NCBI GenBank assembly: GCA_014218235.1
Contig: CM024759.1
Location: 13,036,712-13,100,711 of the forward strand
From: Colocasia esculenta
Taxonomy: Eukaryota; Streptophyta; Magnoliopsida; Alismatales; Araceae
DNA: 64,000 nt
Reading direction: 5' to 3'
In this document: positions 13,501-25,500 of the stretch, piece after piece
How positions within the stretch are numbered: position 1 is the stretch's first letter
How the letters are laid out: every line of letters begins with the position of its first letter
Notes under the pieces: generated by a model
The model's input: only the letters and a program-made list of their open reading frames with translations
Database searches by the model: none
What the model was told of the DNA's origin: nothing
Made by a program: the position numbers and the translations under genes

Positions 13501-16500
13501 CATCTCTCCAAAGTCTGGAAATGATTTTCCCTCTCCATGATGTTAAGCTATTTTGAAATTAATCCAATTTCTTTAAAGTTTCAATCTCATAAATTGCTGT
13601 CGAGAATCAAGATGGCAAAACGTAGCCAGTAAAAATCCCACAGTGGCCAAACAAAGCCATCTTGTGGACAGATCCCACTCGACAATCTCTCAAGCTTTCA
13701 GAAACAAGTTAGATAATGCCCCAATGAGTAATGAATGCATTTTCACTTCTCTATAATCTTTATGCAGAGATGCAACAAATTCACCCCACCAAGTGTTAGG
13801 AAGGTTCGCATAGATCCACAGAAACTGACACAACCAAGACTGTTATGAATAATCTGTCAATACAGAGAGTGCGCTAAAGATGGTTGCAGATGCGGGTTTT
13901 TGACTATCTTCGTAGGATCCATTCATAGCCCATCAGGCCCATTAGACCCCTTCGATTCTTTAGCTCATTTTGAGAGCCATACACATTTATGCCTTAGCGA
14001 CAATCCCGATTGCCGCCCTCATGCGCTTGGCGGCAATATACTCTGTCGTCGGGTATAGACTAGCGACAGAGCCGATTGTCGCTGAAAGGTATTGAGCGGC
14101 ATAACCATTGTCGCCAGTACTGTTTTACCCAGTCTCCGCATAACTGCCCACGATCTCCATCCGAGGACTGTCCAAACCCACTTCTCCGGCCTGCTCTCGC
14201 ACTTCTCTTGATCATGGGGAGTGGGGAGGCCATGTTGGCAGCCCCAAGACCCTGTCAAACCCCTTGTTGGCAGGTTTCCATTGGTTTAAACACTTTCAAG
14301 AGGATTGCCACTTTGGCAATCCATGTTTCCTCATGGGGGCCACCCTTGAGCTCTATATAAACCCTCTCCTATGCTCCTAGTGGGGGGAGGGGATGGAAGT
14401 TCATTCACTCAAAGGGGCAGCTAGACTGCCATTTTCTAGGCGTGAGAAGGTTCTCAACACCTAAAGAAGAAGAAGGAGATGCTGCCTGTGGTGGTACCTA
14501 TTTCTACTCCAGCAAGGGCCTTCTTCCAGTCCCATGGACGAGCCCTACACAGGGGGGGCCGCCTTCTTCCTCCCTTCCTTATCACTTTCTTGCATGCATC
14601 CATACGCCTTCACTCACACACACACTATCACATAGTCATTCTCTTCACCCATTTAAGAGGGGTTTTAAAAGAAAAGGAGGGAGGGAAACGGCCATGATCT
14701 TTAGTCATTTGCCCTCTCAAGCCTACAACAGGTACGGTTCCCTCCATTTTGCACGCATATAATCCTATGTTTTGATCATTTACTGCACTATCTCGAGATT
14801 AATGGGCTTTATCTTGTGATTATCTTGCAGGAGAAACCAAAGAGCTTGCTGTGGAGCCCTCCTTCATTGGCCGGCTGAAGAAGGAGGAGTGGACGAACCC
14901 ATTTCAAAGCACCGCGAAGGCTTCAACACGATCAACATTTTCCGGGTGGAGGTTAAACACCCTGGCGATCGCTTTACATTCTTCTTATCTCATGCAGAAA
15001 AACCACCAGACGGGAGCCCGATTCATCACCGTGTATCCTTTCAAAGGGCCAACCGCGAGGAGAGTACCTCAACCTTTTCAGCATGCATCTGCGTCTTCTG
15101 AGAATCACGCGTGGTTGAGGGGGGGAGACCAGTCACTCTGGGCGTCTACAATGGTTATGTATCCCTCTCCCACATATGCTTAATCCCTACAGCCCCTTGT
15201 GACCTGCAATCATTGTGGCATCATTTTCAACTGCTAACAAGACAGAAAATTGGGATTAGCCCCCAAGAAATATGTTGCAAATTTCTTCATGGTCCTTTTT
15301 AGTGAGAAGCATCTCCAAAATATGCCAACTTCGTTTAAAAGGTTAAGGGCAATAAAAGAAATTAATTAAACATCTTAAAAGGAGCAACAATCAATCAGGC
15401 ATGCTATAAAATTTTTATGCATTATAAACATAACCTAACAAGGATGGTTTGTGCTTTATTCTCGCACAGTACCACCTGATCCATGTGCTTACCAATGGCT
15501 AGACTTAAATTTTCAAGCAGATCAAAACGACTAGTGATCAAGAGCATATATATAATAGCAGAAAAATCTTATATATCCTGTTCAATTAGAACCATACAAA
15601 AAATATAACATTCTAATTATTCTTTCCCTGAAGGAGCAAAGGACAAGAACAAAATAAGGACCAACAATCAAGAAGCCATGTTTATGAGAAAAATGTCACA
15701 AAATAAGAGTATGCAAGCAACGATCATTGTCCACTAATGTTATTCCTCTAAGACAAGGTTAAAAGTAATTTTAACATATCAAATAAGACAGATGCCTTCC
15801 TTTCCTCTCCCCTTCTTCACCCCCGCCCCTTTTTCACAGGAGAAAGGTGACATACATATATGCATACGGCGATACGCTGAAAAGTCCTGACAAATGATGA
15901 TTAAGACAAGATTTGGCATTTTAGAGAGAGATGAGAGATTCCCTTCCTTGTTCTGCCAATCATTGATTCATTTTATTTCCCTTTTATGGAAGGTAAGATT
16001 GACCCTTTTTTACTCGATAAAAAACAGAGAGGCAAGTAGATAATGCATGAGGACAGCCTCATGCCCAAGTACCATAAGATCAGCTTAAAGTATCAAATTA
16101 GACAGCTTTTCCAACAAAGGAAAGACAATATGAACTGAGAATCTCAACACTTACCTGTTCTCCTGCAAGAGGATCAGGTACATTTTCAGCTAGCAAAGGC
16201 TCTGCTTTCATAGGATCTGGAAATAATGTACGAATAACCTGCAAATTTTACCATTTACAAGCAATGTGCAGAATTTCATTAGATATGCAATAAGACATAT
16301 CTCATTGTAGACTAAGAGGGGGGAGAAAGGGTCAATCTGATAGAAAAGAGTTGCCACGAATAATCTTGGACTACATTTGAAAATGTTTTTACTGATGGTT
16401 CAACTTAAATATTAAATATGAAATTAGAAGTGCCCATGTTTCAAAAGAGACCATTAAATGATAATCACTTTTTGTTGCATATTGTTGCATGTAAAATAAG

Positions 16501-19500
16501 CTACCTGTCCAGCATGTGAATCATCCGATTCCATTGAATCACATTTCCTCTTTTCATTTAAAGGAAATGGATCTTTGAGAACCTCTATTTTGCTTAGCTG
16601 AAAATCTCCAGCACCTGAAACATGAACCTATTTTGAAGGGACAGAAGATGAGTATATGATAGCCATCAAAAAACCGAATATAAAAGAGCAACAAAAGTTA
16701 AAACATACCAGCTGATTCACAGAAAAGTTGTGAGCACGCACATAACCTGATAGAATCAAGGAGCATTTACCTGAATCATCTACATCAGGCTTCACATCCA
16801 TCTGAGGTATGGTAATCATCATAATCATCATGGCAATCAGAGTATATTAAATGAAAGTCCCAAAGACTAGATTACCTCAAAAAAATTGTATAGCAAAAAC
16901 ACATCTCATATGTATTTTGTATAGTAATGAAGCAACTATTTGACATGTCAGAATGCAAATGGTCCAAGTAAACTATGCAAATAATTAAGTCTACAAGAAA
17001 AGGATGCATTATCTCTCTCCATCTTAAAATAAAGATTGTTGTACATCCTACATCCTCCTCATGCACTTATACTAAGAATCTCAACCATGATCGGAGAAAT
17101 TTGCTTTTGAGTCCTTCAGAACTGGGCTAACTGGGGAAACTGCAGCTTTGCATATTTGTTGAAAGCTCCTTGAAGATATACCAACCTTACACCTGTATAT
17201 GGCCCAATTAAGAGTTGGAAACCAACTTGGACCCTTAAGGTGAAATTTATATTGTTGTGTCAGCCAAACATACCAAGGATGGCAGTGTTGGTTTCGGTTT
17301 CGGAAACGGATCGGTTTCAGTTTCAGACGTACTGGGAGGACTTGAACTCCCATAAGAGGGAGTTCGTCCGGTTTTGGACCACGGTTTCGATGTCAGCTAG
17401 GTCCGGAACCGATACAATTCAGCCAAACTATATTGGTTTCAGCCGATACTGCCAACCATGTAACAGACAGTTGCATCATCATAGAATTTTAAAATACAGA
17501 GAAAGCCTGTATTCTGTGAAACACAGATAATTTCATGGTCGAGGTCCATAGGATTAGGACCAAAGGTTTACACCTTATAGCTCAATATAGCAAGAGATGC
17601 ATGAAGGAAATCAAGATCAGCACCCAGTGAAGATGTAAACTGACAAAATGGAGAAACGTTAAAAAGTATGATGGCCTGAAACAACCAATATAAATTTGGA
17701 TATCAACGTATCATCTTTGGATAGGGAACAGTAGAGATTACTAGCACCATCAATTAGGTAACATTATTGCAGGAAAAGAACTTATCTTGGGCATGTTGGT
17801 AGGCATGCTGTAAATACGAAGCATTGTCCGCAATCCACATCCTGGTAGGGAGGGGCATTCAATTTTCCAGCAGCACATTGTAAGCAGGAGCAGTAGGAGA
17901 CACCTCCCACAACCTCGTGTGAGACTCCTTCGACCTCTTCAAAGCAAGGATAAAGTTTTAGGTTTCGGACTCGGTTTCAGTCGGGTCCGAAACCGAAACA
18001 GGTCGGTTTTGGTTTCGGCCAGTTTCGGCCGAAACCATTAAAATACAATGTTTAAACAATAATTTTTAAAAAAATGAAACTGACCAGTTTCGGTTTCAGC
18101 CGAAACTCCCATCCCTGCTTCAAAGTGTATAGCTTTTGGGACCACCCAACTTGAGTAATTTGCTTAATGAATTAATGAGGACACAACATACAAATACTCT
18201 TTCTATCAATGACAGCATATTACCTTTAGAAAAGCGTCCTTAGGACATTGATGAGAAGACCACTCAAACACTTAACAACAAAAGCCCCTACTTCAGTCAA
18301 GAGAGCAACTAAGGCATGCTGCAGAGTGAATTTATCTGGAAGGGTAAAGAACCACCAGAAAGAGACGTCCAGTCAATCACATGGCAAAAAGTTCTCCACT
18401 AGGAGAGGAAGTTGCCCTGGTATAAGCGATAAAGAATTTCTCATGAAATGGCTCTCATGAATCAAATATGGGGGAAATGTCTTACTTAGCACAGCAAGCA
18501 GGACACGTCAATTATACATGATATTTATGTGATAAATCATGTAGAGTCCTATCTGGTACACAATATTATCCCAGAGCCACAAAAAACATAGAAACAGGAA
18601 AAAAGAGGGGAAAATATCAATAGTTGCACATTTCAATTAATGATCCTGTTCCATTAACAAACCGACAGTGGATGCATTTTAAAGCATAGAAAAGAAAAGA
18701 TGATCATCACAAATACTTTCAGTGTGCATTATACCTCATGGGACATAAGATAAGGTCGTTGAATTCGCCAATGAGGAGCTGAAAGATGTTGCTCTTTGAA
18801 AAGCCACATGAACTGAAAAAAGATATATGTGGTCAAAGCAAAAAACTGAATAAAATGTAAACGAGAAGTATTAGCAGAAATATATTCTGATATTGCAGGG
18901 CAAACTTTTGGTGGATTTACCCAGAATATTCTTCCATAATTTTTATTGGAAACAAATTGGTAACCATCGTCACATTCTAAAATATAATACCTTGCGTAGT
19001 TCCTCCTTTGTATCTGCCAGGTAAACCTTACAATCCTCGGGTAACTCAGAAGCAGTGAAAGAGCTGCATACTTTCTTCAGTTCCTGTCTCCTTTTCATGT
19101 CATTAGGAACATCCTAGGAGAAAAAGAAAGTCAGCATCCACGTATAACAGAGTTCATAATGCAGATTGATGAATACTGACCCGTATCAAGAGAGAAGTGC
19201 TAGGCAATCCCATAGCTCTTAGAACTGAAAGGCATTCACTTCCAAAAGAATCAATAGGACCTTTTTCAGATTCGCTACACAATGAACTGGCAGATACAAC
19301 AAAAGCAATCAGATCGGCAACCTGAATTGAAAAAGCAACCTATGAGTCACCCCTTTGTCGTTGTCTGATAAACAGGGAAAAAAAAGAAAATAGCAATAAA
19401 GGTAGAAACCAATACCTTCGCCATCTCCATGCATGATAACAAATCCCCATGATGTGCTTGCAAGACCTTCATGAACAATTTAATACATGAGAAAAATCTT

Positions 19501-21149
19501 TCACAAGAAGTTACATTCAGCATGAGAAACACCACCAAACCTTCCTTCTAGAGAAGTGAATTGATTGACGGGCTGCTGAGCATAGCAAATCATGGCTTTT
19601 TTCCTTTACCCGTGATTGAGCTGGCATGTAAGCGAAAGAGCATGAACCCTACTGGAGGGCTGCCTTAAGGTCTACGACCTTCATTTACCAGAAAAGTAAT
19701 AATACAATGAATTGCATTCAAGTAGAATTTCTAGCTCAATTAATCATACTGATTGCTTTCCAACTTGTTACAAGCTATCGTTTAAAGGTTTTCCACTTCA
19801 GTAGCAGGGCCAATAATGAGAAGACACATTGGTCTGCAATCAGAAACTGCCATCAAACCCTCATTTCCCTCTGGATTGGAAGTTTTGCACAGTCAAAGTA
19901 CCATGACGGATAAACCATAACCAATAAGACATAGTAATGCAGCAATCAAACTTGCCATCTCTAGATTGCATATATGGTTATCATCTTTAGGGCGCTAGAG
20001 GATGAAAACATATTACTAATATGCATGGAAAAAGAAGAATCTAAAGAAGCATAAACACTATCCTAAATATAACAATTTAATATTCCACAAGAAACTATAA
20101 GAATCTAAGGCCATCCATGATATGCATTGAATAAATGACAGAGAAAATGACATACTGTTGTTCTAAGCCTGAAAGCAGGAGAAGCAACAGTATTCATGAC
20201 GACTTCCGAACAGTCTGCTGCTGACAATGTCAAAAGATCTCTTGCAAGTGAATTTAAGTCTACAGAATCAGATAGGCCAAAAAGAACCTACAGGAAAGAA
20301 GGTTAAGATAAGAAAATCACAAAAAGAAAACAAGCTATATAAAATCAGCATTCAATACAAGTGCTTTCCATTATTTAGAGTGTGAAAGACATTAGTGAAG
20401 AATCTTATATCTTATGCATAGTTGAACATATGCAACCAGACTAGAACTTGAGAACACAATCACAGGCAGGATCAAGATATGTTAAATCACAGTAGAGGAC
20501 AGACAACAGAAACACTGCAGGATGTTGACCACTGGTTGTAAGGAAGCAAACCTAGGAATAGAACAAACTGACTATTTGGAGGGTGCAATAATATATTAGA
20601 TTATGTACAATGTCTGGCACACGGATTCTAGAAAACAGCCAATCAAGTTCAAAATGCCAATTTAGATGGAGCCTAATATGTTTTAACTAAGGACTATATT
20701 AATCTAACAAAGTTCAAGAGAAATGGATGGATTTCCCAGTCCAAGAGGATGGAAGAAGGGTCACTGCTAGCCAGACTTGACATTTTTATTTTGTTTTCTG
20801 CTTTCCACCACCTGTGCCTATCCATCTTTCATATCTTTCTTTCATCTCTCCAGTTTCTGTCTTTCCACATTACTCTTTTAACCTTCTTTTTTTTTTCAAT
20901 TCTCCTCCCGACTCCCCCCACCCTCCACCCCCACAATCATGTGGGGTATGGCTGAGCCTGCTGCCGGTGAAGCCCAGATCAAGTCAGGTTGATCCTGCTC
21001 CAGATGAAGATCAAAGATACTTGAACCAAACATTAACTGTAAAACATGACTAAGATGTATATATAAAATAAGACATGGCATGGGATAGAAAGGAATATCA
21101 AAGAATACCGTGAGTTTTTTCTTTCAGGGAGTTATTCTTTCTTTTTTTT

Positions 21150-21181
<32 letters not shown>

Positions 21182-22546
21182 GACATGTTCTCTTTTTTCT
21201 TATTAATGAATCCTGGCACCATCCACTTCCCCAAAAAATGAGGCAGAAATGAAAAGGAAGAAGCGAACTGACATCTTACTGCTCCCTTCTCATTAATGCA
21301 ACAAGTATCTTTGAATCTCTTAAGTTTTTCTTCTTCTAGATGAGACATCTATTTTTTTTTAAGAAGCATTTCTAAGAAATTTAGCTAGATTTGATGGAAA
21401 GGTAAACACTCACAATAACACGTGGAGGACAAGATGATCCACTTGAGGCCCTTTTCTCTTTCAATAATGCAGCCCGTTTCTCATCTCGGACCTACAAATA
21501 TGAAACCACTTTCAAAACTGACCTGCACCCTTAAGCTTGAGTTGCAACATCATGTCAAGAAACTATAATGAGATATTTTTGTCAGATGTTTCTGAATTAG
21601 TAAAGAGGAAAAATGAATAGATTGTGAGAAGTCTTATCTATAAAAGAAAATATGGTATAAAAGAAGATAAAAAAACCAAATCCATTACTAGAATTTCAAG
21701 AATTCCAGAAACATTGTAGCTGAGCTGCATAAAAGAGAAAAATATGTAATTTTACTGAATGTTATTATCTTTGAAGGGAAAAAAAACTGATTAAGGATAA
21801 AAACTTAAAAGACTACTCCAGAGAAAAGATAGGTGCTTTATTAAACATAACAAAAATGTATTTGATTAAAACATTGCCAGCCAAAGTTAATTATAACTTA
21901 CACCTAAAGAGAATAAGATAAGATAAATAAAAGAACGATGACAATGCCTTTGGACATCATCCATTGTTCTGTTAATTGAAGCTACATAAGATGCCAACTT
22001 CAATTGTTCTTCCCTCTCTCACATACCTGTTGGCACCGGAAATTTCCAACCCAAAAACCCACAAAAAACCCAAACCTCCAGAAAAAGCTAAAATCCCAAA
22101 AACACCAAAAATCCCCAAAAATCCAAAAAAAAACTCCCCCTTTGCAATTTCCAGAAATATCCAAAACCCCAGAGATTCCGAAAATCCTCAAAAATCCCAA
22201 AACCCTCATTTCCCAAATCCCAAAACTCCAAAATTCTCAAAACCCCTAAAAATTCCAGAAATATCCTATTTTCAGAAATCCCAAAATATTCAAAACTCTA
22301 AAATTCTCAAAAATACCCAAAATCCCCCAAAACACACCAAAAACACCACAAAAACCCCCAAAATACCCAAACAAACCCACCGGAGGTGGGGTACCTCCGG
22401 TTGCACCCAACCAGACTTGGGCAACCGGAGGTGGGGTACCTCCGATCGGCCCAACTGGAGGTACCTCCGGACTACCCCCCCCCCCTCCGGTTGGATCAGA
22501 CCGGAGGGGGGTACCTCCGGTCCACCCCCCCCCCCCCCAACCAGAG

Positions 22547-22581
<35 letters not shown>

Positions 22582-25500
22582 AGAGAGAGAGAGAGAGTGA
22601 GAGATTTCCAGAAATATCCAAAACCCCAGAGATTCCGAAAATCCTCAAAAATCCCAAAACCCTCATTTCCCAAATCCCAAAACTCCAAAAATTCTCAAAA
22701 CCCCTAAAAATTCCAGAAATATCCTATTTTCAGAAATCCCAAAATATTCAAGGGGGTGCCTCTGGTCCACCCACCTCCACCGGAGGTGGGGTAGGAGCGG
22801 TCCCCCCCTCACCCAACCGGAGCATGGATGGCAGAGTCGGGTCGGGTGGCTGAGTCGGGCCAGAGCCGGCCTGAGTCGGGCCGAGTCAGCCTGAGTTGGG
22901 ACAATGGACTTTGTAAACTAGTCTTGTGGGTGGGTCGGTGTTCCCCCCCCCCCAAAGTCGGGTCGCCAGGGGCCGACCCGACTCAGAGTCGGCCGACTCC
23001 GCTCCGAGTCGGCCGACTTTGCCATCCATGAACCGGAGGGCCCCCTCCCCCTCTCTCCAAACCGGAGGGGGGTGCCTCTGGTCACCCCCACCAACCGGAG
23101 GCACCCAGCTCCGGTGCCTCCACCCCCCAAACCGGAGGGGGGTACCTCCAGTCACCCCCCCAAACTGGAGGTACCCACCTCTGGTCCTCCTCTTCACCCC
23201 CCTCACCCAACCGGAGGGGGGATAATACCTCCAGTCCCCCCCTCCCCCAATCAGAGGGGGTCCCTCCTCCACCCCCCTCACTTCTATAAAAGGAGGGGGG
23301 GTCCTCCTTTGAAAAGGGTCTTTGGAACCCCCATCTCCCTTGGCTCTCCTCTTCCCCTCTCTTGGCCCCTCCAAGGGCTCCTTTGGACCCCCACCTCCGG
23401 TCCCTCTCTGTACCCCAACTGGAGGCACCCACCTCTGGTCCAAACCCAACCGGAGGCACCCCATCTCCGGTCCACTTTCAACCGGAGGCACCCCACCTCC
23501 GGTCCAAACCGAACCGAACCGACCGGGTCAGTTCGGTTCGGTTTCAAGGACCTCACTGTTCAGTTCGGTTTCAGATTGGGAAACCAAAATGAACCAAATA
23601 TATGTATATAATTAATTAAATAATATACTTATACAGAAAAGCATCTGTAGCACAGTGGAAGGGGCCCTTTGGCGCGCGCGGCGCCCTTCGTGCGCGGTGG
23701 TCGCGAGATCGAATCTCGCGCCTGTTTTTACCTAATTTCGGTTTGAACCGACTGTTCGGTTCGGTTCAATGAAGGGGTTCGGTTCGGTTCTCCCAAAAAT
23801 AGGGGTGAACTGGACCGAACCGAACCATTGTTCACCCCTAGCGGGGGTGGGGGTCTTACCTTGAAGGGGGTTGGAACCCTTTGAAGCCTGGGGAGATTTT
23901 TGGCCCTTGGGCTCTCCAAGGGGGCTGTTGCCCCACCTCCAAGTGCAGAGAAGAGGGGTCTCTTGCCGAAATTTGGAGCACAGGATATTTGTAAAAAAAG
24001 TCCCTGGAAGAGTGCAAAATGCAGAACCCTTTGCTGTCCAAAATTGCAAAGAATCCCCTGAAGAAGGCAGAAAATTACAGAAACGCCCTTGAAGAGCAGA
24101 AAATTGTAGAAATACCCCATTTGTGAGAAAAAGTGCAGAAATGCTCCTAAAGAGTTGGAAATTGCAGAAAAGTCTCCGAAAGGTGCAAATTGCAAGGAGG
24201 TCCCTCTGCTATCCAGAAAATTGTAGAAAGACCCTTGAAAGGTGCAGAAATTGCAGAAAAACCCCTCTTCAAGGAAAAATTGCAGAATAACCCTCTGTTT
24301 AAAGGAAAATTGCAGAAATACCCTTGCTATTGAAAAAATGGCAGAAATACCCCAGTTGTGAGGAAAATTGCATGGAAGCTCGGTCCAGTAGATGGCACAA
24401 AGCCCCTGCCAAGCTGCAAAGATAATATAGCTCAAAGCGAGAACGTCATTGGCATGACTCGATGGAGCGGGACCCACGTCACTTCTCTAAGCGGTGTGCG
24501 CTCTCTCGGGTCGGCCCGGTTGATCCCACTTGCTAAAGGTGCTCGGAGAAGTCAACAAATGATGGAAATGTCTGAGTATGTCAATAAATGGCGAAGACAC
24601 CTGAGGAAGTCAACAAATGACCAAAGCATTTGGGAACGCTCATGTCTGGGGAAGTCAATTAATGACGAAAATACCTGAAAATGTTCAGAAAAGTCAGGAA
24701 ATTGCAGAGAAATCCAAGCAGGCCAAGAAATGATAGGAGCACTCAAGAAAGTCAATTAATGGTGGAACGAGACTGCTCGAAAAAGCTAAGAAATGACAAG
24801 AATGTCCAGAAAAGCCAAGAAATGGCAGGAACGTCCAAGGAAGCCAAGAAATGGCAAGGATGTCCGAGAAAGCCAAGAGATGCTCAGAGAAGTCAAGAAA
24901 TGACGAAAAAATGTCCGAGTATGCCAATAAACAGCGAAGATGTCTGAGCAAGTCAATAAATGACCAAAGCACTCAGAAACACCAAAAAATTGCAGTAGCA
25001 TCTAGGGAAGTCAACAAATGACGAAAGTATCGGGACCGCTCGGAAAGGCCAAGAATGACAGAAGTTGTCTGAGAAAGCCAAGAGATGGCAAGAATGTCCA
25101 AGGAAGCCAAGAAATGGCAGAAGCATCTGAGAAAGCCAAGAAATGGCAGGAATGTCTGAGGAAGCCAAGAAATGACAGAAGATGTCCGAGAAAGCCAAGA
25201 GATGGTAGGAGAAGTCCAAGCAGGCCAAGAAATGGCAGAAACATCCGGGAAAGTCAATCAATGATGGAAATATCTAGAACTGCTCGAAAAAGTCAAGAAA
25301 TGATGAAAAGAACCCAAGGATGTCTGCTAATGGCAAAAGGTCTAAAAAATCCAAGAAATGACAGGAGTACTTGGAAGCGTCATAAAATGACAAGGAGCTC
25401 TTGAACAGTCATAGATATAATGTTGTCCAAGTCTCCTCCGAGTTTTTTCTTTAAAAGACAACATTGGCCAAGTTTTCAGTTCTCTGATCATGGCAGCTGA

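Larger units (their letters stand above)
22381..23500. repeat. ACCGGAGG/CCTCCGGT minisatellite (TSR1 intron 2)
   Basis: Irregular units of about 30-50 bp built on CAACCGGAGG and its inverse, often as near palindromes such as GGAGGTACCTCCGG, separated by C or G runs. The array is broken by the 147-bp repeat copy and by the hAT-type MITE at 22823-23030. No gene is supported; the proline/glycine-rich open frames across it on both strands come from the repeat. Confidence 0.75.

Noticed and set aside
14019..15302. Short open frames in TSR1 intron 11
   Set aside because: They lie in the LTR-like insert, overlap on both strands and lack recognisable domains.
16750..16772. Donor-like CAGGTAAAT inside TSR1 exon 9
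   Set aside because: Homology (SGKCSLILSGYVRAHN) continues through it and the phase to exon 10 only works if it is not used.
21976..23611. Several open frames of 65-243 codons on both strands
   Set aside because: They arise from the A/C-rich region and the CCGGAGG minisatellite inside TSR1 intron 2; the overlapping open phases on both strands are a composition artefact.
23640..23735. Functional tRNA gene
   Set aside because: A and B boxes are present but the region between is too long and GC-rich and no acceptor stem pairing is evident.
24552..25404. Open frames of 60-130 codons with repeating words
   Set aside because: The 29-30-bp tandem unit is close to a multiple of three and lacks stops in several phases; no protein family is recognised.
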